A stretch of 64,000 nucleotides of DNA from Noviherbaspirillum autotrophicum (GTDB taxonomy: Bacteria; Pseudomonadota; Gammaproteobacteria; Burkholderiales; Burkholderiaceae_D): assembly GCF_000818395.1 (NCBI RefSeq), contig NZ_JWJG01000028.1:2131397-2195396 (forward strand), read 5' to 3'. The notes below the pieces were generated by a model. It ran no database searches and was not told the DNA's origin. It saw nothing but the letters and a program-made list of their open reading frames with translations. How positions within the stretch are numbered: the stretch's first letter is position 1; the number at the start of each line of letters is the position of its first letter. Made by a program: the position numbers and the translations under genes. Positions 1 to 8,936 of the stretch are shown here, one piece after another.

Positions 1-442
1 CCTGCATGCGTACTGCCTGCAGCCAGCCTTGCACCTGTGCGTCGAGCTTCGGGTTGCCGCCGATGGCGTAGAACAAGCCGGGCGCGTTGGCCAGCAGCTT
101 CGGCATTTCGGCATCGAGCGCGGAAATCGGGAAGGCGGCGTCGAAACCGAAAGCCTCGCGCGCTGCCTGCGGACCGTAGCGGTAGCCGTCCCAGATTTCG
201 CGTTCGAGGTTCTTTTCGCGGCAGAACAGGATGGCCTGATCCGTCTTGCCGGCGACCAGTACAACCACCGCTTCCGGTTCCGTGAAGCCGGAAAGGTAGT
301 AGAAATAGCTGTCGTGCCGATACGGGTAATCGGCATCGCGATTGCGCATGACTTCCGGGGCCGTCGGGATGATCGCGACGCCACCGCCCTTGGCTTTCAT
401 CTGCGCGATCAATGCCGCGCGCCTGGCTGCATAGGACTTCAT
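1..442 (-). CDS. pepP: Xaa-Pro aminopeptidase (aminopeptidase P), N-terminal part, cut by window edge
   Basis: The visible 147 or so residues begin MKSYAARRAALIAQM and contain the AMP_N (creatinase/prolidase N-terminal) signature, including YPYRHDSYFYYLSGF followed by EPEAVVVL. This matches PepP, which removes an N-terminal residue preceding proline using a dinuclear Mn centre. The metal-binding pita-bread catalytic domain would lie beyond position 1 and is not seen. The ATG at 440-442 has an AGGAG six bases upstream. The gene starts 20 bp after the murU stop on the same strand, so amgK-murU-pepP is probably one transcript. Confidence 0.85.
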   Translation of the reverse strand, partial: MKSYAARRAALIAQMKAKGGGVAIIPTAPEVMRNRDADYPYRHDSYFYYLSGFTEPEAVVVLVAGKTDQAILFCREKNLEREIWDGYRYGPQAAREAFGFDAAFPISALDAEMPKLLANAPGLFYAIGGNPKLDAQVQGWLQAVRMQ

Positions 443-462
443 GACAGACTCCTGTTCAACAT

Positions 463-1161
463 TCATTCGCCGTTCAGTTTCGCCAGCCGCTCCGGCGTGC
501 CGACGTCGGTCCAGTCGCCGCGATACACCTCGCCGCCAACCTGGCCGCGCGCAGCATGTTCGCGCAGTATCGGCGCCAGCTGCGCGGATTGGCCCGGCTG
601 GATTGCGTCGAAGATCTCGGGGCGGTAGACGCCGATGCCGGAAAAGGTATAGCGCGGTTCGCCTTCGTTGGCGACGGAAAAGCTGTTCAGCGCAAAATCT
701 CCGTTCGGATGGTGGGGCGGATTTTTGACCAGGTAGAGCCACGCCACATCACGCTTGTCGTGCGGATGCGGATTACCCCACATGTCATTGTCCTGCAGCG
801 CATCCTTGACCTGTTCGTAATCGAAGTGCGGGCAATAGATGTCGGCGGCGATGGCAACAAACGGCTCTGCGCCCAGCAGATGCAGCGCCTTGGCAATGCC
901 GCCAGCGGTTTCCAGCGCCGTGCCTTCTGCCGAGTAGGTAATGCGAGCGCCGTATTTCGCACCGTCGCCGAGCTCTTCTTCGATCATGTGCCCGAGGTGC
1001 GCATGGTTGATCACGATGTCGGTGATGCCGGCGCGCACCAGGTTCAGGATGTGCCAGACAATCAGCGGCCGGCCGCGCACCTTGAGCAGCGGCTTCGGAC
1101 AGTGATCGGTCAACGGACGCATCCGCTCGCCGCGGCCCGCGGCGAAAATCATGGCTTTCAT
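463..1161 (-). CDS. murU: N-acetylmuramate alpha-1-phosphate uridylyltransferase
   Basis: This 232-residue sugar-nucleotidyltransferase opens with the pyrophosphorylase signature AAGRGERMRPLT followed by PKPLLKVRGRPL. A second nucleotide-binding aspartate lies in AADIYCPHFDYE. MurU makes UDP-MurNAc from MurNAc-1-phosphate and UTP in the cell-wall recycling route that bypasses de novo MurA/MurB synthesis, described in Pseudomonas. The kinase AmgK, which supplies the substrate, is encoded directly upstream (115 bp gap). That linkage makes MurU more likely than a generic GlmU/RmlA-like enzyme. Confidence 0.85.
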   Translation of the reverse strand: MKAMIFAAGRGERMRPLTDHCPKPLLKVRGRPLIVWHILNLVRAGITDIVINHAHLGHMIEEELGDGAKYGARITYSAEGTALETAGGIAKALHLLGAEPFVAIAADIYCPHFDYEQVKDALQDNDMWGNPHPHDKRDVAWLYLVKNPPHHPNGDFALNSFSVANEGEPRYTFSGIGVYRPEIFDAIQPGQSAQLAPILREHAARGQVGGEVYRGDWTDVGTPERLAKLNGE

Positions 1162-1276
1162 TTTGTTGCTTTCTGCAAAAAGGCAATCACCATAGCGAAC
1201 ACGGCGCGTACGGCGCGAAACGAGTTCTTTGCCGGACGCGCCGCGTTTGCCGTGGTGCCTATTTTATCTGGTGTCG

Positions 1277-2302
1277 TTAAAACGTATAGCCGACCTGCGG
1301 CGCCTTTTCTTCCAGTTCATCGAGCAGCCGGATCAGCGGCGCGAGCGCGTTATAGCGGCCGGCCGCCTTGCGCGTGTATTCCATCACCAGCGGCAGGTCT
1401 TTCAGGTAGCCGTCCTTGCCGTCGCGGTGGTACAGGCGCGCGAAAATGCCCAGCACTTTCAGGTGGCGTTGCAGGCCCATGAATTCGAAGTCGCGGTAGA
1501 ACGCGTCGACGTCCGGGTTGACCGGCAAGCCGGCGCGCTTGGCGCGTTCCCAGTAGCGGATCGCCCAGTCGAGAACCATCTCTTCGTCCCACTGGATGTA
1601 CGCGTCGCGCAGCAGCGACACCAGGTCGTAGGTGATCGGTCCGTACACCGCATCCTGAAAATCGAGGATGCCGGGATTGCCGGGCGCGATGACCATCAGG
1701 TTGCGCGAATGGTAGTCGCGGTGCACGTAGACCTGTTGCTGCGCCAAGTTGTTGGCGAGCAGGACCTCGAACACCTTGTTCAGGGTTTCGGTCTGCTTGT
1801 CCGACAGCGTCACGCCCAGGTGCTTGCCGATATACCAATCGGGGAACAGCATCAGCTCGCGCTGCAGCAGCGCGCGGTCGTACTCCGGTAGTACGCCCGG
1901 CTTGCTTTGCGCCTGGATCAGCACCAGGGCGTCGATCGCATCGAGATAAAGTTTGTGCGCCGTGTCGGCGTTCAGTCGATTCAGATAAGTCGTGGTGCCC
2001 AGGTCCGACAACAGCAAGAAACCGCGTTCGACGTCCTGTGCGAGTATCTTCGGCACCGACGCGCCGGTCTGGCCGAAGACCTCGGCAACATGGATGAACG
2101 GACGCACGTCTTCGTGCGGCGGCGGCGCATCCATGGCGATATAGGTGGAGCCGTCGGCGCCATCGACGCGGAAATAACGGCGGAAGCTCGCATCGGACGA
2201 TGCCGGACGTATCGATTCGGGTAAAACCTTGATCGCTGGCGCTGTTGCCAGCCATTCATTCAATTGGGATAGGCGGAGATCAGAAGGATTATTTAAAGAC
2301 AT
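1277..2302 (-). CDS. amgK: N-acetylmuramate/N-acetylglucosamine anomeric kinase
   Basis: This 341-residue protein of the aminoglycoside-phosphotransferase (APH) fold has the catalytic loop HRDYHSRNLMV and the metal-binding ILDFQDAVYGP segment. AmgK phosphorylates MurNAc and GlcNAc at C1 in the cytoplasm and feeds MurU. Position next to lptD, divergently oriented, is the usual arrangement in pseudomonads and betaproteobacteria. Here a group II intron has entered just 30-40 bp upstream of the start codon, so amgK mRNA from any promoter further right must pass through the intron. Confidence 0.85.
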   Translation of the reverse strand: MSLNNPSDLRLSQLNEWLATAPAIKVLPESIRPASSDASFRRYFRVDGADGSTYIAMDAPPPHEDVRPFIHVAEVFGQTGASVPKILAQDVERGFLLLSDLGTTTYLNRLNADTAHKLYLDAIDALVLIQAQSKPGVLPEYDRALLQRELMLFPDWYIGKHLGVTLSDKQTETLNKVFEVLLANNLAQQQVYVHRDYHSRNLMVIAPGNPGILDFQDAVYGPITYDLVSLLRDAYIQWDEEMVLDWAIRYWERAKRAGLPVNPDVDAFYRDFEFMGLQRHLKVLGIFARLYHRDGKDGYLKDLPLVMEYTRKAAGRYNALAPLIRLLDELEEKAPQVGYTF

Positions 2303-2374
2303 GAAACTACCTGGGTAATCCGGTTGGGATAGGGGTAGGGTAGGAAGGCTCCATTACTGGAACCCTCCCCCCGT

Positions 2375-2409
2375 AGAACCGTGCGTGCGACTTTCATCGC
2401 ACACGGCTC
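2375..2409 (-). ncRNA. Group II intron domain V
   Basis: Read on the minus strand, this 35-nt stretch forms the conserved catalytic hairpin. Its lower stem is GAGCCG/CGGTTC, it has a bulge, and its upper stem TGCGA/TCGCA is capped by the GAAA-type loop. Domain V carries the catalytic metal-binding triad of the ribozyme. It is only 18 bp past the maturase stop codon, the normal spacing. Confidence 0.85.
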
Positions 2410-2426
2410 GCGCATAACAAAAGCTC

Positions 2427-4130
2427 CTATGCAGGAGCCGGCTTAACAACTTGCAAACCAAGGCTATGCACCTTCCGATGACAATCCGGATGGATCAGGA
2501 CGCGATTGCCGAGGGCATTGGAACCGCCATCGACTCGCCGGACAATATGGTGGTCATGCCATCCGGTATCGACATCCATCTCGTACTCGCAAAGAGCGCA
2601 CAAGCCTCGTTGATCGGCGTACAGTTTACTCCACTCCTTTCGGTAACGCATGGTTTTGAGCATGCGTTCCTGTCGGAGCGTTTCGCCGTACATTTCCCAA
2701 CTTTCATCATAGGGGTTGTAAGCCCCTTTGACTTTCTTGTGCCGCTCTATCGGCGTGCCAGACAACTGGTACAACTCAAGCATGCCTTTACTGCCATCTT
2801 TCAGGGGAATATCGGCCGTAAACACCCATTTTCGATCGCCGACTGGACGCCAATACCTCTTGCGAATCCAAGTTGCTTTCTTGTTTGGATGTCTCCGTTT
2901 TGCCCATCGCCAGAGCCTCCAGTGCAGTTGCCACTCCATGCATGAGAACGCCTTTTTAGCTACAACGGGGCTGTGATATTGCGCCCAGCCTCGCAGTATC
3001 GGATTCAACGCTCGAATTAAGTCCTCTTGCGTTGCCCCGAGATGGTCGTTGGTAACTTTCCTTGCCTTTTCGTAAAGCGCTTGCACGCTTTTCTTATTCG
3101 GCTTGATGAGAAGTTTTCCCGAATATTTTCGGAAATTCCACCCGAGGAAGTCAAAACCCTGATCGATGTGCACGGTTCGCGACTTGGCCACCGATAACCG
3201 CAATCCCCGCTCCGCAAGGAAAGCGTCTACCCATGACCTGATCTCGGTTTCCAGCAACTCTTGTGAAGTGCCAGTTACGACGAAATCATCGGCATACCGT
3301 ATTACACCCACTTTCAGTTTCTTGGCCTTGGTGACACCCCATTTCGCCTCAAGATGCGCGAGCAGTTGCGTTTCCAAGCCGTTCAACGTCCAATTCGCCA
3401 ATGCGGGAGAAATGACACCTCCTTGTGGCGTTCCCTCTGTCGTGGCGATCAACTGCCTGCGGTCTACCACCCCGCATTTCAACCATTTCCGGAGGATCGA
3501 TTTATCCATGCATACATGGTCGATCATCCATTGATGGTTTATGTGGTCGAAGAAACCTTCAATGTCTGCATCCAAAATCCATTGTGCCGAAACTTTCCGG
3601 CATGTCTGGAGAAATATCTGCGACATCGCATCGGCGGTGCAGCGATTTTTCCTGAACCCGTACGAGTTCGGGTCGCTCACCGATTCCAACACCGGATCAA
3701 GGGCCAGCAGATACAGCGCTTGCATGGCCCTGTCACGCATGGTCGGGATGCCCAAAGGGCGCTCCTTTCCATTCGATTTCGGAATATAGACCCTTCGTAA
3801 CGGCAAGGGCCGATACCAATGCTTCTTCAACCGGGCAATTGCCGCGTACTTCTTTTGCGGGGTATCCCACAACTCGCGGTCCACACCAGCGGTTTTCTTG
3901 CCTTGATTCTCAGTCACTCGTCTGACTGCCAGTGCTTTCGCACTAAACGAGCGGGTCAGCGTCCTTTGCAGGGCTTTCACCCTGCGCCAGTTGCCTTCCT
4001 GTGTTGCCTTCGCTATTCGGTTCTGCAAGACTCTCACGCTCTTCTGGACGCGCTGCCAATTGATGGCAGCCCAACCATTGGAGGCGTGCGAGGCTGCAGA
4101 ACCGATCGAACTACGATCGTCGTTTTCCAT
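2427..4130 (-). CDS. ltrA: Group II intron reverse transcriptase/maturase with HNH endonuclease
   Basis: This 567-residue protein is full length for the family. It has an N-terminal RT0/RT region with KNRCTADA and GFFDHI, the catalytic VIRYADDFVVTG motif near residue 290, then the maturase X domain. A C-terminal HNH nuclease carries the zinc-type pattern CALCEY ... HDHHIVRR ... LIHPDCHRKVHS. The protein splices the intron and drives retrohoming into DNA target sites. All domains look intact with no frameshift, so the copy may still be active. The start at 4130 is in the intron's domain IV region. Confidence 0.93.
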   Translation of the reverse strand: MENDDRSSIGSAASHASNGWAAINWQRVQKSVRVLQNRIAKATQEGNWRRVKALQRTLTRSFSAKALAVRRVTENQGKKTAGVDRELWDTPQKKYAAIARLKKHWYRPLPLRRVYIPKSNGKERPLGIPTMRDRAMQALYLLALDPVLESVSDPNSYGFRKNRCTADAMSQIFLQTCRKVSAQWILDADIEGFFDHINHQWMIDHVCMDKSILRKWLKCGVVDRRQLIATTEGTPQGGVISPALANWTLNGLETQLLAHLEAKWGVTKAKKLKVGVIRYADDFVVTGTSQELLETEIRSWVDAFLAERGLRLSVAKSRTVHIDQGFDFLGWNFRKYSGKLLIKPNKKSVQALYEKARKVTNDHLGATQEDLIRALNPILRGWAQYHSPVVAKKAFSCMEWQLHWRLWRWAKRRHPNKKATWIRKRYWRPVGDRKWVFTADIPLKDGSKGMLELYQLSGTPIERHKKVKGAYNPYDESWEMYGETLRQERMLKTMRYRKEWSKLYADQRGLCALCEYEMDVDTGWHDHHIVRRVDGGSNALGNRVLIHPDCHRKVHSLGLQVVKPAPA

Positions 4131-4798
4131 GCTATACCTCGGATAGTTGATGCCCGCCGAGGACGCACCTTCCCCCCGAAGGGAGAAGCTGCGTCCCTTC
4201 GGGGCGGTGGAAAAGAAAACTTCGAACTACTGAGTCGAATACAGCCGACTACGACTGTTACACGTGATGGAAGTGGGCACCCTTTCAGGTCAGGGCAAAT
4301 CTTGAACCCCTATCCGATCCGTTACAGACCGGCATTCGCTTTTTCCATCATCCTCTGCCCGCTCCTCCAACAGCTCCCCTTGCGGGTTGCCTGCCGCCTT
4401 CCGATGCTCTGAAAGGTTGGGCGGAGAATCGGGTTTACCACGTTCCCTGCAATACCAACACGTCCAATTGCGACGTGCTTAACCGTTTAGGGTCTGCCTC
4501 TCCCCCGGGGGTTATGTGACGACGTACTCCCAGAACTCACGAGAGTATCCAACCACCATACCTTTTGGTAAGGCCAACAGCAGCTTGGGCCAGACTATAT
4601 TTACGAGGGTTCAGACGACAGTTCACATGTGTTACCCATGCGGTATTCACCTAGCCCCTTGATCGTTTGCTGCTAACGATCTCTGCCGATCCTTTCGCAA
4701 GAAATCGACACCATCAAAGTGGGGGTACATTGTCCTCAGGGCTTCCCACCCCGCCGTTACCAGCAACGCAGGCCTGAGTAGGTGACAAATGGTCGTAC

Positions 4799-5203
4799 AT
4801 TCGGTCGTGGCACCGATCATTCAACTTCGAATAATTAGGCACGACAAGGTATCGCAGAGCTTCGCGCTCTGTAGGTGATGATCCAAAGAATCAGAGCCGT
4901 CTGGTTGACCGGCTCGCGCTGACCTGCATCCCGGTAAGGTGAGGTCGACGAAGGTTTGATTCCCATCAAACAGCATGAGGAGCAACCCGTCGTCAGTACG
5001 CGACACTTTCCCCGCCTTGTGAGCAAATCCAAGACGGATAGCATCGAATCCACAGGTAAAACCTGTGGTCTCTCGGCACCCAACTTGGACCCATTGGGTG
5101 CCGTATCTGCTAGGGCTGGACAAGCCAACCATGAGAAGTTTCACTGAAATTCAAGTGGCTTCTCTCTCTAAGGGCCTGGAATTTATAGAGGGTCGGCGTC
5201 CTC
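4799..5203. other. Structured gene-free stretch upstream of lptD and amgK
   Basis: No convincing gene is present. Three strong inverted repeats are visible: CAGAGC-TTCG-CGCTCTG near 4856, CCACAGGT-AAA-ACCTGTGG at 5050-5068, and GGCACCCAA/TTGGGTGCC at 5075-5102. The minus strand is open for 107 codons (4821-5144), but the product has no recognisable family and odd composition. It may hold the 5' exon and promoter for amgK, an extension of intron domain I, or a separate structured RNA. Confidence 0.4.
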
Positions 5204-5266
5204 TTGCTACTACTCGGTGACGCGATGTCACCTGACACAGCGCGATGCGTGTCGCACGAGTTCCCA

Positions 5267-5272
5267 TATAAT
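5267..5272 (+). promoter_or_regulatory. Possible -10 element for lptD
   Basis: A perfect TATAAT lies 45 bp upstream of the chosen lptD ATG. No good -35 box is seen at 16-18 bp spacing, so this is only a candidate. It would be a promoter on the lptD side of the intron, leaving lptD expression independent of the insertion. Confidence 0.35.
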
Positions 5273-5317
5273 AAGGGATTCAACTCAAAAAATCGCCTGC
5301 CAGCTCCCCTTCTTTTC

Positions 5318-7513
5318 ATGAACCGGTTCTCCGCCTTTCCCCCTTCACAACTTTTGCTTCGCATCCTGGCCGCAGCCCTTGCTGCCGCAGCGGTGCCGAT
5401 GCTCGCGTCGGCGCAGGAGAAGCAAGCCGGGAAGGATGAAAAGGATGAAACGATGACCATCAGCGCCGAGCAGATGACGGGCCGGCCTGATCGGGAGGTG
5501 CATCTGGAGCGCGATGTCGAGGTGACACGCGGGCCGATGACGATCAATGCCGACAAGGCAACGTACAACATCCTGGACGATGAAGTCGATGCCGAGGGCA
5601 ACATCCGCATGCGCCGCTTCGGCGACCGCTATACCGGCGACGAGCTGAAGCTCAAGATGGATACCGGCAAGGGGTATGTCACCAACCCGACCTACAGCCT
5701 CGAGCGCAACGGTGCGGCAGGCAGTGCGGATCGCATCAACTTCCTGACACAGGACCGGGCGACGGTGGTCGACGGCACGTACAGCACTTGCGAGGGGCCC
5801 GATCCGGACTGGTACCTGAAAGCCAGCACGTTGGACCTCGATTCCGGGCGTGATGTCGGCTTTGCGCGCACGGCTATCGTCTACTTCAAGGGTGTGCCGG
5901 TGCTTGGCACGCCGGCCATGTCGTTCCCGCTGTCGGGCGCGCGCAAGTCGGGTTTTCTGCCGCCGACCATCGGCACGACCAACAAGGGCGGCCTGGAAGT
6001 GACCGTGCCGTATTACGTGAATATCGCGCCGAACCGCGATCTCACTTTTTTCCCGAAGATATACGCCCAGCGCGGCATCCAGTGGGGGGGCGAAGGGCGC
6101 TACATGGGCGAGACCTACGTCGGGCAGACCAAGGTCGAAGCCTTGTTCAACGATCGGCAGACCAAGACCAACCGGTACGCGATCAGCTCGACCCAGACGC
6201 ACAATTTTGCGCCTGGCTTCTCATATGTCTGGAATATCAACGCGGCATCGGACGATGAATATCCGACCGATTTCTCGCGCACCATTACCGCCAGCTCGCA
6301 GCGTTTGCTGCCACGCGACCTGGCATTGAATTATGCAGCCCCCAGTGGGTACTGGAGCGCTGTGGCGCGTGCGACGAATTACCAGGTTCTGCAGGATCCG
6401 CTAGCGCCGATTGTCAGGCCGTACGACCGCCTGCCGCAGCTGACGGTGCAAGCTACGCGCTTCGATGTGAACGGCTTCGATTGGAATCTGACTTCTGAAC
6501 TAACGCGCTTCTGGCATCCGGAGCTGTTGCGCGGGGACCGGTTTGTGGTAAGCCCGAAAGTGGCTTATCCATTCATCCGGCCAGGCTATTTCTTGACGCC
6601 TCGCCTGTCGCTGAATGCTACGCGATACCATCTTGATAACGTACCTGCGGGCAGCGAGACGGAACTGTCCCGCGTCTTGCCGACCCTGTCGCTCGACGGT
6701 GGACTGGTGTTTGAGCGCGAAGCGCCGTTCTTCGGCCGCCCCATGACACAGACGCTGGAGCCACGCCTGTTTTATGTGTACACGCCATATCGCGATCAAA
6801 GCGCATTCCCGATTTTCGACACGGCCGAGGCTGACCTCAGCTTTGCGCAACTTTTCAGTGAAAACCGCTTTGTCGGCAATGACCGCATCAGCGACGCCAA
6901 TCAGCTGACCGCCGCCCTGACTTCGCGCTACATCGAAGCGGATGGGGCGGAGCGCGTACGTATCGCGCTGGGACAGCGTTTTTACTTTACTGAGCAGCGC
7001 GTGACGCTGGGCGCGGCCCGCAACGATACCCGCTCCGACGTCCTGCTGTCGGCGTATGGGCGGCTGACTGCTGCGCTTAGTGCGGAAGGAAACCTGCAAT
7101 ACAGCCAGACCCAGCACAAGATGAGCCGATCCAATTTCGGCGCGCGCTGGAATCCTGCGCCCAAGAGCGTGTTGAACCTTGTGTACCGGCGCGACCTGCT
7201 GAACAATCTGGAACAGGCCGAGGTGTCGGGGCAATGGCCGCTGTCGCGCCGCTGGTACGGCGTGGGGCGTGTAAACTACTCGCTGCCGGACCGCACCGTC
7301 GCCGAGGGTTTGCTCGGCGTGGAATACAAGGCGGATTGCTGGGTGTTCCGCATTGTCGGCCAACGCATTCCGACATCGGCAGCTGCGGCGACCTCGGCGC
7401 TATTTTTCCAGCTTGAATTGAACGGATTAACGCGTCTGGGCTCGAACCCGCTGGATGTGTTGCGCACCAGCATTCCAGGCTATCAAGTGGTGAACCAGCC
7501 CAGTAATCCTTAA
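5318..7513 (+). CDS. lptD: LPS-assembly outer membrane protein LptD
   Basis: The 731-residue product starts with a signal peptide (MNRFSAFPPSQLLLRILAA, cleavage near ASA-Q). A LptA/OstA-like jellyroll follows (about residues 50-190: ISAEQMTGRPDREVHLERDV, INADKATYNI), then the long C-terminal beta-barrel. LptD with LptE inserts lipopolysaccharide into the outer leaflet. Cysteines appear in STCEGP and near the C-terminus in ADCWVFRI, consistent with the family's inter-domain disulfide in a two-cysteine form. The frame is open to 5204, but the ATG at 5318 is chosen because it begins the signal peptide. surA follows 16 bp later. Confidence 0.93.
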   Translation: MNRFSAFPPSQLLLRILAAALAAAAVPMLASAQEKQAGKDEKDETMTISAEQMTGRPDREVHLERDVEVTRGPMTINADKATYNILDDEVDAEGNIRMRRFGDRYTGDELKLKMDTGKGYVTNPTYSLERNGAAGSADRINFLTQDRATVVDGTYSTCEGPDPDWYLKASTLDLDSGRDVGFARTAIVYFKGVPVLGTPAMSFPLSGARKSGFLPPTIGTTNKGGLEVTVPYYVNIAPNRDLTFFPKIYAQRGIQWGGEGRYMGETYVGQTKVEALFNDRQTKTNRYAISSTQTHNFAPGFSYVWNINAASDDEYPTDFSRTITASSQRLLPRDLALNYAAPSGYWSAVARATNYQVLQDPLAPIVRPYDRLPQLTVQATRFDVNGFDWNLTSELTRFWHPELLRGDRFVVSPKVAYPFIRPGYFLTPRLSLNATRYHLDNVPAGSETELSRVLPTLSLDGGLVFEREAPFFGRPMTQTLEPRLFYVYTPYRDQSAFPIFDTAEADLSFAQLFSENRFVGNDRISDANQLTAALTSRYIEADGAERVRIALGQRFYFTEQRVTLGAARNDTRSDVLLSAYGRLTAALSAEGNLQYSQTQHKMSRSNFGARWNPAPKSVLNLVYRRDLLNNLEQAEVSGQWPLSRRWYGVGRVNYSLPDRTVAEGLLGVEYKADCWVFRIVGQRIPTSAAAATSALFFQLELNGLTRLGSNPLDVLRTSIPGYQVVNQPSNP

Positions 7514-7529
7514 CAAAGTTTCTTGAAAT

Positions 7530-8936
7530 ATGAACACTCTTCAGATTATGCGACTTGCTCGAAAATCGGCTCTTGGCACCAGGCTCGCCGTGGCACTGTT
7601 GTGCGCCAGCGTCGTGCCGCACGCCCCGGCCCAGACCAAGACGGCGAGTGCGCCGGCTGCGTCTGCGGTAAAGGCGCCCCGCATCTACCTGGCCGACGCG
7701 ATCATCGCCGTGGTCAACAATGAGGTGATCACGCGCCAGGAACTGGTCGAGCGCATGCAGCAAGTCGAGCAGAGAATGAAGAACCAGGGCATCGCCCTGC
7801 CGCCGCAGCAGGAATTCCAGCGGCAACTGCTGGAGCGCATGATCCTCGATCGGGCGCAACTGCAGCTGGCAAAGGAATACGGCATTCGCGTCGACGACAC
7901 CATGCTCGATCGCGCGATCGCCCGTATCGCCGAGCAGAACAAGATGACCGTGCCGGCCTTCCGCAGCCAGCTTGAGCGTGAAGGCACGCCGTTTGCACGC
8001 TTCCGCGAGGAGATTCGCGAAGAAATCATCATGCAGCGTCTGCGCGAGCGCGAAGTCGACAACAAGATCCAGATTTCCGAGTCCGAAGTCGACAATTACC
8101 TGGCGGCGGAGGCTGGCTCCACCCAGTCGCAGCAGGAATACAACGTCGCGCACATCCTGGTGCGTATCCCGGAAAACGCAACCGCCGAGCAGATCGCCGA
8201 GCGCCGCAAGCGCGCCGAAGGGGTGCTGCAGCAGTTGCAGGCTGGTGGCGATTTCGCCAAGCTGGCAGCCACCTATTCCGACGCCACCGACGCGCTCTCC
8301 GGTGGCGACCTCGGCTGGCGCGGCCCTGACCGCCTGCCGCAGCTGTTCCTCGACTCATTGGGCCCCATGAAGCAGGGCGACGTCTCTCCGATCATCAAAA
8401 GCTCGAACGGCTTCCATATCATTAAGCTCTCCGGCAAGCGCGGCGCGAGCGTGATGAAGACCGGAGCAGCCGTCGGATCGGTGCAGCAGACCCATGCCCG
8501 CCATATCCTGATCAAGACCAACCAGCTGGTCTCGCCGGCCGATGCGAAACGCAAGTTGGCCGAGCTGAAGCAGCGCCTGGACAACCATGCCGCGACCTTC
8601 GAGGAGCTGGCGCGGCTGTATTCCAACGATTTGTCCGCATCCAAGGGCGGCGATCTCGGCTGGATCTATCCGAGCGACACCGTGCCCGAATTCGAGCGTG
8701 CGATGGACGCATTGCAGCCAGGCCAGGTCAGCGAACCGATCGAAAGCCCGTTTGGCTTTCACCTGATCCAGGTGCTGGAGCGCAAGCGCGACGACGTGTC
8801 GCAGGAACGCCAGCGCCTAATCGCGCGTCAGGCGATCCGCGAGCGCAAGCTGGAAGAGGCGAGCCAGGACTGGCTGCGCCAGCTGCGCGACCGCGCCTAC
8901 GTCGAATACCGCACCGACGTCAGCGATGCACGCTAA
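7530..8936 (+). CDS. surA: Periplasmic chaperone and peptidyl-prolyl isomerase SurA
   Basis: This 468-residue exported protein has a signal peptide ending near APAQT. A SurA N-terminal chaperone domain follows (IAVVNNEVITRQELVERM), then two parvulin (PpiC) domains. The first is around residues 205-310 (VAHILVRIP, GGDLGWRGPDRLP); the second is around 325-425 (ARHILIKTN, GGDLGWIYPSDTVPEFE). SurA delivers unfolded beta-barrel proteins, including LptD, to the BAM complex, so its placement directly after lptD is functional. It lies between lptD and pdxA and shares the stop/start junction with the latter. Confidence 0.95.
   Translation: MNTLQIMRLARKSALGTRLAVALLCASVVPHAPAQTKTASAPAASAVKAPRIYLADAIIAVVNNEVITRQELVERMQQVEQRMKNQGIALPPQQEFQRQLLERMILDRAQLQLAKEYGIRVDDTMLDRAIARIAEQNKMTVPAFRSQLEREGTPFARFREEIREEIIMQRLREREVDNKIQISESEVDNYLAAEAGSTQSQQEYNVAHILVRIPENATAEQIAERRKRAEGVLQQLQAGGDFAKLAATYSDATDALSGGDLGWRGPDRLPQLFLDSLGPMKQGDVSPIIKSSNGFHIIKLSGKRGASVMKTGAAVGSVQQTHARHILIKTNQLVSPADAKRKLAELKQRLDNHAATFEELARLYSNDLSASKGGDLGWIYPSDTVPEFERAMDALQPGQVSEPIESPFGFHLIQVLERKRDDVSQERQRLIARQAIRERKLEEASQDWLRQLRDRAYVEYRTDVSDAR

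Larger units (their letters stand above)
2335..4798 (-). mobile_element. Group II intron (ends approximate)
   Basis: The element is defined by an intron-encoded protein at 2427-4130, a canonical domain V at 2375-2409 (minus strand GAGCCG ... GATGAAAGTCGC ... CGGTTCT) and a domain VI-like hairpin at about 2341-2372. The 3' boundary falls near 2335. The 5' boundary is tentative: a GTACGACC string on the minus strand at 4798 resembles the GUGCG-type start and gives a usual 670-nt leader before the ORF. The element lies between amgK and lptD and interrupts neither coding sequence. It is read in the same direction as amgK. Confidence 0.75.

Noticed and set aside
4821-5144. 107-codon minus-strand ORF next to the intron
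   Set aside because: No domain, no clear ribosome site, and it spans strong hairpins that suggest RNA rather than protein.
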